Below are positions 16,981 through 25,462 of a DNA stretch of 64,000 bases, in pieces (the stretch's first letter is position 1; each line of letters opens with the position of its first letter). This DNA comes from Flavobacterium sp. SM15 (GTDB lineage Bacteria > Bacteroidota > Bacteroidia > Flavobacteriales > Flavobacteriaceae), in NCBI RefSeq assembly GCF_022012335.1, contig NZ_JAKLTO010000001.1, positions 1-64,000 on the forward strand, in the 5' to 3' direction. Below the pieces are notes generated by a model. That model saw only the letters and a list, made by a program, of their open reading frames with translations, ran no database searches and was not told where the DNA came from. The position numbers and the translations under genes are program-made.

Positions 16981-17391
16981 TTATTTTTTCTTTTGACTCT
17001 CATCAATGATTGCTCCGGTTCCGGCACCAACACCTGCTCCGGCCAATCCACCAATAATTGCACCTTCACCTTTCTTTTTACTTACTGCTGCACCTGTCAC
17101 AGCACCAACACCGGCTCCAATCAAAGCACCTTTAGCAGCTCCGCTCATTTTTTTTCTCTGAGGAGCCGCTCCTTGCGATGTATTATTGACAACCACTACT
17201 TCTTTTTTTGTGTTTTCAGTCGTTTTACTGTTTTCCGCCATTTTAACCGAATCGATTATTCGTTGTTTCTCCATGGCTATTTTCATGGAGTCAATAGTGG
17301 CCTGTTTAGCTAATTCACTATTCTCCTTTTGCATATCCTTACAAGACAACACCATCACAAACAACATCCCTAAAACTACTAACTTTTTCAT
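16981..17391 (-). CDS. Glycine-zipper lipoprotein
   Basis: 136 residues. Lipoprotein signal ending LSC (Cys17), a charged helical linker, then a C-terminal glycine-zipper region at about 85-130 (GALIGAGVGAVTGAA and GAIIGGLAGAGVGAGTGAII), as in YMGG-like/SlyB-like envelope proteins. The zipper is expected to insert in or lie along a membrane. Terminators on both sides (17489-17515 and 16929-16962) suggest it is transcribed alone, although it lies between kynurenine-pathway genes. Confidence 0.8.
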   Translation of the reverse strand: MKKLVVLGMLFVMVLSCKDMQKENSELAKQATIDSMKIAMEKQRIIDSVKMAENSKTTENTKKEVVVVNNTSQGAAPQRKKMSGAAKGALIGAGVGAVTGAAVSKKKGEGAIIGGLAGAGVGAGTGAIIDESQKKK

Positions 17392-17488
17392 AACTATTTG
17401 TTTTTAAAGTACTAGACAAAATAACTACCAAAACCTTTCATAACCCTTATATAATTTTCACAAAAAGTTATAGGATTCCAATAAGACA

Positions 17489-17515
17489 CAAAAAAAGCGA
17501 ACTCAAAAGTTCGCC
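17489..17515 (-). terminator. Intrinsic terminator of the kynU-ureohydrolase operon
   Basis: Minus strand GCGAACT-tttg-AGTTCGC followed by TTTTTTT. Confidence 0.85.
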
Positions 17516-17521
17516 TGCATT

Positions 17522-18598
17522 TTAAAACTGTATTTTCTGGCCCACGTTCAAACCATTGTTTTTAGCTAAAATCCCGCACATATGAAACAACATACGAGCT
17601 CCTACATTTCCGTCCCAGTCATCATCTCCCGGAGCAACTTCCACTAAATCAAACCCGATGATTTCTTTCCCGGAATCCGCTAATAAATTAAAGAGGTAAG
17701 CGGCCTGTTCAAAGGAGAAACCTCCTGGAACCGGAGTTCCCGTATTTGGACAATACCACGGATACATTCCATCAATATCAAAGGAAATACAAACTTTTTG
17801 TGGCAATTGGGCAATTATCTCTTCACATTGTTGTTTCCAGTTTTTACCTTCAAACTCCTGAGCTTTCAGATCGCTGTCGCTGTAAACTTTAACCCTTCCG
17901 TTAGATGCTTTAACCACATCTACCTCTTGCTCGCAAAAATCGCGGATTCCCACCTGAACAATTTTCGAAATCTGTGGAAGCTGTAAAGCATTGTACATGA
18001 TCGAAGCATGGGAATACGTAAATCCTTCATAGGCAATGCGCAAATCCATGTGAGCATCCAAATGCAGAATTCCGAAGTTTTCATATTGACTCGCCAACGC
18101 TTCGTAGTAACCCAGTGGAGTTGAATGATCTCCACCCAAAAGCACGACTTTTTTTCCCTGTTTTACCCAATGCAAAACACGCTCTTTCACTTCGGTATGC
18201 AATTCTCTGCATACTTTATTGATTTTATCCAAATCCGATTGCAAGGCCGGAAAAGTAGCTACATCTTCACCTGCTTCCAAGGCCTCAATAATCGGCTGTG
18301 CTAATCCTTTATATTTTTCGGAGTTTTTTGCCCAATGACTAGGCGCCTGATCCATATAAATTCCCAATTTCCACAATTCCGGAAAATCCTGATGGTTCAA
18401 ATCTACCTGAAAGGAAGCATCCATAATTGCCTCAGGTCCTTCAGAAGCACCCGCTCCATAACTTACCGTTACTTCCCATGGTACCGGAACCACAATAATC
18501 TCACTTTGATCAGCCGAAAACGGCAATCCAAATACCGTAGCATCGGCTAAACCTGGCTGCGACGGATCGAAATTCGCTATAATTTGTTCTTTTGTCAT
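17522..18598 (-). CDS. Arginase/agmatinase-fold (ureohydrolase) enzyme
   Basis: 358 residues of the ureohydrolase superfamily, binuclear Mn enzymes that hydrolyse C-N bonds of guanidines (arginase, agmatinase) or formimino groups (formiminoglutamase). Metal ligands are complete: H158 in GGDHS (155-159), D181, H183 and D185 in DAHMD, D274 and D276 in SFDIDG. After them the usual DxDxxDP reads DIDGMYP (Tyr for the non-ligand Asp), then NTGTPVPGG. The gene starts 26 bp after kynureninase and is closed by a terminator, so the two form an operon. Agmatinase is the default name, but the context points to a substrate linked to tryptophan breakdown; see findings. Confidence 0.85.
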   Translation of the reverse strand: MTKEQIIANFDPSQPGLADATVFGLPFSADQSEIIVVPVPWEVTVSYGAGASEGPEAIMDASFQVDLNHQDFPELWKLGIYMDQAPSHWAKNSEKYKGLAQPIIEALEAGEDVATFPALQSDLDKINKVCRELHTEVKERVLHWVKQGKKVVLLGGDHSTPLGYYEALASQYENFGILHLDAHMDLRIAYEGFTYSHASIMYNALQLPQISKIVQVGIRDFCEQEVDVVKASNGRVKVYSDSDLKAQEFEGKNWKQQCEEIIAQLPQKVCISFDIDGMYPWYCPNTGTPVPGGFSFEQAAYLFNLLADSGKEIIGFDLVEVAPGDDDWDGNVGARMLFHMCGILAKNNGLNVGQKIQF

Positions 18599-18624
18599 TG
18601 TATCCTTTTAATTAAAACGCAAAG

Positions 18625-19914
18625 TTACGCTTTATTCAAGATTCCTTGTTTTAAAATCTGTCCGAAATCGTACATATCTTCGAAGGAACAGTAAAAAGGA
18701 ACGGGTGCCAATCGAATAACGTTTGGTTCTCGCCAATCGGTAATTACACCGTTTTTCATTAAATAATCAAATAATGCCCTGCCTTGTCCGTGAAGAAACA
18801 CTGATAATTGACAAGCTCGTTCTTCTTTGTTTTCCGGTGTGATGATTTCAAATTCAGTTCCCTCAATTTCTTTATCCACCTCATGCAAAATGAATTCAAG
18901 GTAAGCAGTAATCAAGTCGCGTTTTGCAATAAGTTTATCCATTCCAACTTCAGCAAACATTTCAACCGAAGCCAAATAAGGCGCTAAGGAAATCACTGGA
19001 AGGTTACTCACCTGCCAACCGTCTGCCCCTCGAACTGGATCAAATTGAGGCTCCATTTTAAAACGGCGCTCTTTATTATGACCCCACCAACCGGCAAAAC
19101 GCGGTAAATCAGTATTGTTGTGGTGTGCTTCGTGGATAAAGATTCCGGAAACGTTACCTGGTCCCGAATTCATATATTTGTAACTGCACCAAGCGGCAAA
19201 ATCAACACCCCAATCGTGCAAATTCAATTTAATATTACCCGCAGCATGCGCTAAATCGAAACCTACATAAGCGCCATGTTTATGACCTGCTTCCGTGATG
19301 GTTTTCATGTCAAAAACCTGTCCGGTATAATAATTTACTCCTCCGATTAACACCAAAGCCAGCTCATCACCTACTTCATCAATTTTAGCTAAAACATCCT
19401 CCATCCGAATATTGTGTTCCCCTTCGCGACGTTTGATTTCCACAATGGCATCTTTAGCATTCAATCCGTGAAAATGCACTTGGCTCTGGAACATGTATTG
19501 ATCGCTCGGAAAAGCCTTCTCTTCACAAATAATTTTATATTTCTTAGCCGTTGGACGGTAAAAAGAAACCATCAATAAATGAAGATTCACTGTTAAGGTA
19601 TTCATCACTGTCACTTCTGAAGGTTTTGCGCCCACAATACCACTTAAGGGAAGTGCGAAACGCTCCTGGTAGTCCCACCAGGGTTTTTCTGCATAAAAAT
19701 GACCTTCAACCGCCAGTGCTGCCCAATCGTTCATAATTTCATCCACATAAGCTTTGGTGCGTTTTGGCTGAAGCCCTAACGAGTTTCCGGTAAAATAAAC
19801 TACCTCTTTCCCGTTTACCTTGGGAAAAATAAACTCCTCACGGTACTTTCTAAGTTCATCCTGAGCATCTAACTGCCTAGCAAATTCTCTGGTATTTTCG
19901 AATGTCATTTTCAT
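18625..19914 (-). CDS. kynU: Kynureninase
   Basis: PLP enzyme that cleaves kynurenine or 3-hydroxykynurenine to (3-hydroxy)anthranilate and alanine. 429 residues; the Schiff-base lysine is K246 (WCSYKYMNSGPGN), the cofactor aspartate/histidine region is GFDLAHAAGN (218-227), and the N-terminal TGNSLGLQP motif is at 42-50. The start may be the first or second Met (19914 or 19908). A TATTTTTG box (19929-19936) lies just upstream. Operon with the ureohydrolase gene; kmo lies further downstream. These genes fit tryptophan catabolism or kynurenine-based NAD synthesis. Confidence 0.93.
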   Translation of the reverse strand: MKMTFENTREFARQLDAQDELRKYREEFIFPKVNGKEVVYFTGNSLGLQPKRTKAYVDEIMNDWAALAVEGHFYAEKPWWDYQERFALPLSGIVGAKPSEVTVMNTLTVNLHLLMVSFYRPTAKKYKIICEEKAFPSDQYMFQSQVHFHGLNAKDAIVEIKRREGEHNIRMEDVLAKIDEVGDELALVLIGGVNYYTGQVFDMKTITEAGHKHGAYVGFDLAHAAGNIKLNLHDWGVDFAAWCSYKYMNSGPGNVSGIFIHEAHHNNTDLPRFAGWWGHNKERRFKMEPQFDPVRGADGWQVSNLPVISLAPYLASVEMFAEVGMDKLIAKRDLITAYLEFILHEVDKEIEGTEFEIITPENKEERACQLSVFLHGQGRALFDYLMKNGVITDWREPNVIRLAPVPFYCSFEDMYDFGQILKQGILNKA

Positions 19915-19928
19915 AGTTTTTGGTGGCG

Positions 19929-19936
19929 CAAAAATA
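19929..19936 (-). promoter_or_regulatory. Candidate -7 box of kynU
   Basis: Minus strand TATTTTTG fits TAnnTTTG, 14 bp upstream of the first ATG. No clear -33 element. Confidence 0.45.
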
Positions 19937-20013
19937 AGAAAATTTAATAATTCACGTTAACAATTATAAGGACGATATTTCATACATTTATAACACTTAA
20001 AACCCTATTCGTT

Positions 20014-20745
20014 ATGAAAAACAACGTAAGTACCCTTATCATGGCATTAGCAATTATCATCGCTGCATTTCTGTTTTCCAGTGCTTTTAAGAATCGAAAC
20101 CAAAGTAATGACACCATAAGCGTTACCGGATTGGGCAAACAAGATTTCACTTCTGATTTGATTGTTTGGAGCGGATCGTTTTCCAGAAAAAGCTATACCT
20201 TAAAAGAAGCCTATGCTTCCTTAGATATTGACAGAGAAAGCATTAAAAAATACCTTGTTTCTAAAGGAATTGGAAACGATGAAATTGTTTTTTCCGCTGT
20301 GAATTTCAACAAGGATTTCCAAACCACTTACAACGAAAACGGCACTACCAGAGAGCAGATTTTCACCGGTTTTTCATTAACTCAAAACGTGACCATACAA
20401 TCAAAAAACGTAAATAAAATTGAGAACATCTCCAGACAATCCAGCGAACTGATCAATACCGGAATTGAATTTTACTCCAATCCGCCCGAATATTATTACA
20501 CCAAACTGGCCGAACTTAAAATAAAAATGATAGCCGAAGCCACCAAAGATGCCCAAACCCGCGCAAAAAGCATTGCTGAAAATGCCGGTGCAGACTTAGG
20601 AAACCTGAAAAAATCGGACATGGGTGTGTTTCAGATTACCGGGCAAAACTCTTCGGAGGACTTCTCTTATGGAGGCTCATTCAACACTACTTCTAAAAAT
20701 AAAACCGCAAGTATTACGGTAAAGTTGGTTTATCAGGTAGATTAA
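20014..20745 (+). CDS. SIMPL-domain (DUF541) protein
   Basis: 243 residues. One N-terminal hydrophobic segment (about 8-23) that is a signal peptide or anchor, then the SIMPL/DUF541 domain: ISVTGLGKQDFTSDLIVWSG near 35-54, the SxxLINTGI segment near 146-156, and the helical block TKDAQTRAKSIAENAGADLG near 180-200. Proteins of this family (BP26, SIMPL) sit in the periplasm; their role is poorly defined. Followed 31 bp later by an SRPBCC gene. Confidence 0.82.
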   Translation: MKNNVSTLIMALAIIIAAFLFSSAFKNRNQSNDTISVTGLGKQDFTSDLIVWSGSFSRKSYTLKEAYASLDIDRESIKKYLVSKGIGNDEIVFSAVNFNKDFQTTYNENGTTREQIFTGFSLTQNVTIQSKNVNKIENISRQSSELINTGIEFYSNPPEYYYTKLAELKIKMIAEATKDAQTRAKSIAENAGADLGNLKKSDMGVFQITGQNSSEDFSYGGSFNTTSKNKTASITVKLVYQVD

Positions 20746-20776
20746 GTATATTTGAATACCAAACCTAAAACTACTT

Positions 20777-21220
20777 ATGAAATACACTACCGAAATTGAA
20801 ATCAATCAGCCGATTGACAAAGTAATTGCTCTGTTTGACAATCCGGAGAACATGACCAAATGGATGGAAGGACTCGAGAGTTTCGAACATTTAAGCGGTG
20901 AAGCCGGTCAACCCGGAGCCAAATCGAAGCTGAACTTTAAAATGGGAAAACGCAAAATGGAGATGATCGAAACCATAACCGTGAGAAACCTTCCGGAAGA
21001 ATTCAGTGGCTATTACGAAATGGACGGGGTTACCAACCATATCAAAAATAAATTTATTGCACTTTCCCCAAACAAAACGTTATACAAAACAGAAAGTGAT
21101 TTTGTAATCAAGAATAATTTCGTGATGAAACTATTTTCAATACTAATGCCTTGGATGTTTAAAAAACAAAACCTAAAATACCTGGAAAGTTTTAAGAAAT
21201 TTGCAGAAAGTCAGGCATAA
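20777..21220 (+). CDS. SRPBCC-family protein
   Basis: 147 residues with the START/polyketide-cyclase-like plan: EIEINQPIDKVIALFDNPENM at the N-terminus (core INQPIDKVIALF, about 8-19), a middle GYYEMDGVTNHIKNKF region (about 79-94) and a long C-terminal helix (LKYLESFKKFAESQA, about 132-146). This fold forms a hydrophobic pocket; the ligand is unknown. Probably co-transcribed with the SIMPL gene. Confidence 0.8.
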   Translation: MKYTTEIEINQPIDKVIALFDNPENMTKWMEGLESFEHLSGEAGQPGAKSKLNFKMGKRKMEMIETITVRNLPEEFSGYYEMDGVTNHIKNKFIALSPNKTLYKTESDFVIKNNFVMKLFSILMPWMFKKQNLKYLESFKKFAESQA

Positions 21221-21250
21221 AAAAAAGCGTTCAATAAATGAACGCTTTTT
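21221..21250. terminator. Bidirectional intrinsic terminator (SRPBCC gene / queA)
   Basis: AAAAAGCGTTCA-ataaa-TGAACGCTTTTT between convergent genes. Confidence 0.9.
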
Positions 21251-21265
21251 ATATTTATTTTAGGA

Positions 21266-22315
21266 TTACAAAATCAGCATGGCATCACCATACGAATAGA
21301 ATTTGTATCCTTCTTTAATTGCTTCATCATAGGCTTTACGCATCAAATCATGACCACAAAATGCTGAAATCATCATTAACAAAGTAGATTTTGGCGTGTG
21401 GAAATTTGTCACCATACAATCCGCAACACTAAAATCGTAAGGAGGATAAATAAACTTATTAGTCCATCCGGTAAACGGATTTAAAGTTCTTGAGGAAGAA
21501 ACCGAACTTTCCATAGCACGCATGGTTGTTGTACCGATAGCACAAACGCGTTTTTTATTTGATTTTGCCTTATTAACAATATCACAAGCCTCCTGATCGA
21601 TTACCATTTCTTCGGAATCCATCTTGTGTTTAGACAAATCTTCAACTTCCACAGGATTAAAAGTTCCTAAACCAACATGCAAAGTTACCTCTGCAAATTC
21701 AACCCCTTTGATTTCAAGACGTTTCATCAAATGCTTTGAAAAGTGTAATCCTGCAGTTGGTGCTGCAACAGCTCCTTCTTCTTTAGCATAGATCGTTTGG
21801 TAACGCTCGGCATCTTCCGGAGTTACTTCACGGTTGATGTATTTAGGGATCGGAGTTTCACCCAATTCTAATAATTTTTCACGGAATTCTTCATACGAAC
21901 CGTCGTATAAGAAACGTAACGTTCTACCACGAGATGTTGTGTTATCGATAACCTCAGCTACTAACGAATCATCATCTCCAAAATATAGTTTATTACCGAT
22001 ACGGATCTTACGTGCCGGATCTACCAAAACATCCCACAAACGTTGTTCTGCATTCAATTCTCTTAACAAGAATACTTCAATTCTTGCACCGGTTTTCTCT
22101 TTGTTCCCGTAAAGACGCGCAGGGAATACTTTAGTGTTGTTAAGCACCATCACATCGCCTTCGTCGAAATAATCTAAAATATCTTTAAATAATTTATGCT
22201 CAATAGTTTGTGTTTTTCTATTCACCACCATTAAACGTGCTTCGTCTCTGTTTTCTGCAGGGAATTCGGCCAGTAATTCAGCCGGAAGATTAAAATTGAA
22301 ATTCGATAACTTCAT
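21266..22315 (-). CDS. queA: S-adenosylmethionine:tRNA ribosyltransferase-isomerase QueA
   Basis: Transfers the ribosyl part of SAM to 7-aminomethyl-7-deazaguanine in tRNA, giving epoxyqueuosine. 349 residues with the family motifs: [21 protein letters not shown] near 8-28 (core LIA-type ELLAEFPAE), [12 protein letters not shown] near 58-69, [15 protein letters not shown] near 177-191 and [13 protein letters not shown] near 209-221. A TATATTTG box lies at 22338-22345. Single gene; its pathway partner queE is at 5718-6350. Confidence 0.94.
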   Translation of the reverse strand: MKLSNFNFNLPAELLAEFPAENRDEARLMVVNRKTQTIEHKLFKDILDYFDEGDVMVLNNTKVFPARLYGNKEKTGARIEVFLLRELNAEQRLWDVLVDPARKIRIGNKLYFGDDDSLVAEVIDNTTSRGRTLRFLYDGSYEEFREKLLELGETPIPKYINREVTPEDAERYQTIYAKEEGAVAAPTAGLHFSKHLMKRLEIKGVEFAEVTLHVGLGTFNPVEVEDLSKHKMDSEEMVIDQEACDIVNKAKSNKKRVCAIGTTTMRAMESSVSSSRTLNPFTGWTNKFIYPPYDFSVADCMVTNFHTPKSTLLMMISAFCGHDLMRKAYDEAIKEGYKFYSYGDAMLIL

Positions 22316-22337
22316 TTTATGAATTTTAAATTGAGTG

Positions 22338-22345
22338 CAAATATA
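22338..22345 (-). promoter_or_regulatory. Candidate -7 box of queA
   Basis: Minus strand TATATTTG, 22 bp upstream of the queA start. Confidence 0.5.
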
Positions 22346-22429
22346 CTATCGCCAAATAGGCGTTGTCAAGTGTTTTGGCTTTTATTTTAACAAATCACGA
22401 TGTAATGCAGTAAAACCAAGACTTTCGGT

Positions 22430-23653
22430 TTACCTTTCAGAAATCTGAAAACCAATGTTTTTTAAATCGTTCCAAAAATCCGGGTACGATTTAGAAACCA
22501 CTTCTGCCTCTTGAATTACAAGATCTGTTTTCAAAGCCAAAGGCGCAAAAGCCATGGCCATACGATGGTCTTGATAAGTAGCAATTTCAATACCGGAACG
22601 AATATTTTGAGCAGGTTCAAGCGTAAGAGAATCTTCCGTAACAGAAACCCTTGCTCCCAGTTTGCCCAATTCGTTTTTTAAGGCAAGTAAACGATCTGTT
22701 TCTTTTATTTTTAAGGTATGCAATCCGGTCAAATGACAGCCAACTCCCAGGCCGAAACATGTTACTGCTATGGTTTGAGCAATGTCGGGGGAGTTGTTTA
22801 GATCACGGCTTATCGGTTGTAAAATACAGGCAACTTTTTCAAGAAGTAGTGTATTTTCTTCAAATGTGGTTTCAACACCCAAATCGCGGTAAATTTCCAT
22901 CAAAACCGAATCACCTTGCAAGCTGTTTTTTTTATAACTGGACAATTGGATTTGAGTACCAACTTCGGATAAAGCAACTATGGAATAAAAATAAGAAGCC
23001 GAAGACCAATCCGATTCAATTATAAATTTTGAAGCCGGAATTTCAAATTTAGGTTTAACCTTAAAGATTTGCCCTTCAAATTCCGCGCTAATCCCTAATT
23101 CTTTTAAAACCGCTAAAGTCATTTGAATATAAGGAACGGAAGTTATTTTTCCTTCCAAAGTCAATTCTAGACCGTTTTGCAGTTTTGGAGCAATTAAAAG
23201 CAGGGCAGAAATGTACTGACTGCTTATATCTGCCGGTAGAGAAACTTTATTCTCAACAAGTTTTTTTCCTTTTATCCTAAGCGGGGGAAAGCCTTCGTTT
23301 TGTTCGTAATGAATCTCGGCACCTAGTTGACGTAAAGCTTCCACTAAAATTTTAATCGGACGTTCTTGCATTCGATTAGAACCCGTAAGCACAACCTCAT
23401 TCGCATCCTGAACAGCAAAATAGGCCGTCAAAAAACGCATTGCTGTTCCGGCGTGATGAATGTCTTTCAAAGTTTCTGAACCGGAAAGAGCCTTAAGCAT
23501 CACTTCAGAATCGTCCGAATTAGAAGAATTTTCCAGGATCAGGTTCGGATACAAAACCTGCATCAAAAGCAGCCGGTTGGTTTCCGATTTTGAACCCGAA
23601 ACCGCAATTGTCGCCTTTGACTTAATTTTTGACACCTTTAGCCTTAAATTCAA
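22430..23653 (-). CDS. aroA: 3-phosphoshikimate 1-carboxyvinyltransferase (EPSP synthase)
   Basis: Shikimate-pathway enzyme joining PEP to shikimate 3-phosphate. 407 residues, slightly shorter than the usual 425-440. Seen: SGSKSETNRLLL near 19-30 (phosphate/PEP site), HAGTAMRFLTAYFAV near 61-75, ISSQYISALLL near 141-151, SDWSSASYFYSI near 212-223 and KETDRLLALKNEL near 316-328, then DHRMAMAFAPLAL near 359-371. Last gene of the run DAHP synthase-rsgA-dtd-mazG-aroA, starting 1 bp after the mazG-like stop. Transcription is therefore probably controlled by the Trp-rich leader at 26645-26728. Confidence 0.93.
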   Translation of the reverse strand: MNLRLKVSKIKSKATIAVSGSKSETNRLLLMQVLYPNLILENSSNSDDSEVMLKALSGSETLKDIHHAGTAMRFLTAYFAVQDANEVVLTGSNRMQERPIKILVEALRQLGAEIHYEQNEGFPPLRIKGKKLVENKVSLPADISSQYISALLLIAPKLQNGLELTLEGKITSVPYIQMTLAVLKELGISAEFEGQIFKVKPKFEIPASKFIIESDWSSASYFYSIVALSEVGTQIQLSSYKKNSLQGDSVLMEIYRDLGVETTFEENTLLLEKVACILQPISRDLNNSPDIAQTIAVTCFGLGVGCHLTGLHTLKIKETDRLLALKNELGKLGARVSVTEDSLTLEPAQNIRSGIEIATYQDHRMAMAFAPLALKTDLVIQEAEVVSKSYPDFWNDLKNIGFQISER

Positions 23654-23654
23654 A

Positions 23655-23981
23655 CTATTTCAGTTTTTCGTTATTGTGATGGCGATCGTGGTCGCGTTTG
23701 GTTTTCATATCCATTTTCTTATCGAAAGCCGCCTGTAAATCTACTCCGGTTTGGTTGGCAAGACATAACACTACAAAAACCACATCGGCCAATTCTTCAC
23801 CAAGATCTTTGTTCTTATCGCTTTCTTTTTCGGATTGTTCGCCGTAACGACGCGCAATAATTCGGGCCACTTCGCCTACTTCTTCCGTAAGCTGCGCCAT
23901 ATTGGTCAATTCGTTAAAATAACGGACACCGTGATTCTTAATCCAATTGTCTACTTCTAGTTGAGCGTTTTTTAAATCCAT
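23655..23981 (-). CDS. MazG-like nucleotide pyrophosphohydrolase
   Basis: 108 residues of the all-alpha NTP pyrophosphohydrolase family. The Mg-binding ExxE...ExxD pattern is seen as LTEEVGEVARIIARR (about 30-44) and LGEELADVVFVVLCLA (about 60-75). Such proteins hydrolyse (d)NTPs to NMP and PPi, often as house-cleaning enzymes. Its start overlaps the dtd stop by one base and aroA begins at once after its stop, so all are translated in series. Confidence 0.87.
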   Translation of the reverse strand: MDLKNAQLEVDNWIKNHGVRYFNELTNMAQLTEEVGEVARIIARRYGEQSEKESDKNKDLGEELADVVFVVLCLANQTGVDLQAAFDKKMDMKTKRDHDRHHNNEKLK

Positions 23982-24433
23982 TATTCTTTATTTTTTGTAT
24001 CAATTATGATGGTTACCGGCCCATCGTTGATTAAAGCCACTTTCATATCGGCACCAAACACTCCGGTTTGTACTTTTTTACCCAATTCGGTTTCCATTTG
24101 CTTTACAAAACGTTCATAAAGCGGAATAGCAATATCGGGCTTGGAAGCTTTAATATAAGACGGTCTATTTCCTTTTTTAGTGGAGGCATGCAAGGTAAAT
24201 TGGCTTACTACGATCATTTCCCCATCAATGTCTTTTACCGACAGGTTCATTACACCATTCTCATCTCCAAAAATGCGCAGATTGACAATTTTAGCCGTAA
24301 GCCACTCCAGATCTTCTTTAGTGGAAGCATCTTCAATGCCTATCAAAACCAACAATCCTTTTTGAATCTCGGCCACTTTTTCACCTTCAATAGTTACAGA
24401 GGCTTGGGCCACTCTTTGTATTACGGCTTTCAA
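23981..24433 (-). CDS. dtd: D-aminoacyl-tRNA deacylase
   Basis: Removes D-amino acids wrongly charged on tRNA. 150 residues, the normal size. Seen: MKAVIQRVAQASVTIEGEKV at the start (core VQRVxxASV), the catalytic-site SQFTLHASTKKGNRPS region (about 77-92; SQFTL is the family motif) and GVFGADMKVALINDGPVTI near 123-141, which holds the GP-dipeptide proofreading motif type (NDGPVT). Part of the DAHP synthase-rsgA-dtd-mazG-aroA run. Confidence 0.94.
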   Translation of the reverse strand: MKAVIQRVAQASVTIEGEKVAEIQKGLLVLIGIEDASTKEDLEWLTAKIVNLRIFGDENGVMNLSVKDIDGEMIVVSQFTLHASTKKGNRPSYIKASKPDIAIPLYERFVKQMETELGKKVQTGVFGADMKVALINDGPVTIIIDTKNKE

Positions 24434-24451
24434 ATCAACTTGAATTTAATA

Positions 24452-25432
24452 TTATGACTGACGGGTTTGGTCGCTGGCTATACGATCTTCTCCGTAAATG
24501 TCGGTGCGGTAGTGCTCGTCATCTCCTTCTAAAATCTGAAGGTAACTTTTGTAGCGCGACCAGGCAATTTCGTCTTTTTCCAAAGCCGCTTTCACCGCAC
24601 AATTCGGTTCTTCTTTATGCAGGCAGTTGTTGAATTTACATTGATCTTTCAAAGCGAAAAATTCCGGAAAATAATCCCCAACTTCCTGTTTTTCCATATC
24701 TACAATTCCAAAACCTCTAATTCCCGGGGTATCAATAATTTTGGCATCAAACGACAAATCAAACATTTCTGCAAAAGTGGTGGTATGCTGTCCTTGGGAA
24801 TGTGAATCGGAAATCTCTTTGGTCTTTAAATTTAGACCCGGTTCCAAAGCATTTACCAAAGTGGATTTTCCAACTCCCGAATGTCCTGAAAACATCGAAA
24901 CTTTACCCAGCATCATTGCTTTAAGTTCTTCCAGACCTTTCTTTTCTTGGGCAGAAACCCGAAGGCATTTGTACCCAATTTGCGAATAAATGTATTGCAG
25001 ATACAATTGCTCATCCAGCGTAGCCTCGTCGTAAGTATCAATTTTATTAAAAACCAATACCGCCTGAATGCCATAAGCTTCTGCCGTTACCAGAAAACGA
25101 TCAATAAAACTAGTCGTCGTTGGTGGATTGTTGATTGTGACCAGTAAAAAAACCACATCAATATTCGTAGCAATGATATGGGTTTGCTTGGACAGGTTTA
25201 CCGATTTACGAACGATGTAATTTTTCCGCTCATGAATATTGGTAATTGTCCCGGTGGTTACATCGGTAGTATCTTCCAATTCATAATCAACACTATCGCC
25301 CACAGCAATTGGGTTGGTACTTTTAATTCCTTTGATGCGGAATTTCCCTTTGATGCGGCATTCCAAAAAAGTACCGTCCTGTGTTTTTACAGTGTACCAG
25401 CTTCCGGTTGATTTATAAACGATTCCTGTCAT
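24452..25432 (-). CDS. rsgA: Ribosome small-subunit GTPase RsgA
   Basis: Circularly permuted GTPase that checks 30S maturation. 326 residues: N-terminal OB fold (about 1-70), then G4 NKID at 129-132, G1 GHSGVGKS at 183-190 and G3 DTPG at 234-237 in permuted order, and the C-terminal zinc site C265, C270, H272, C278. All key residues are present. It lies 30 bp after the DAHP synthase gene and 18 bp before dtd. Confidence 0.95.
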   Translation of the reverse strand: MTGIVYKSTGSWYTVKTQDGTFLECRIKGKFRIKGIKSTNPIAVGDSVDYELEDTTDVTTGTITNIHERKNYIVRKSVNLSKQTHIIATNIDVVFLLVTINNPPTTTSFIDRFLVTAEAYGIQAVLVFNKIDTYDEATLDEQLYLQYIYSQIGYKCLRVSAQEKKGLEELKAMMLGKVSMFSGHSGVGKSTLVNALEPGLNLKTKEISDSHSQGQHTTTFAEMFDLSFDAKIIDTPGIRGFGIVDMEKQEVGDYFPEFFALKDQCKFNNCLHKEEPNCAVKAALEKDEIAWSRYKSYLQILEGDDEHYRTDIYGEDRIASDQTRQS

Positions 25433-25462
25433 GTTGCAAAGATAGGATTTCTGAATTTAGCA

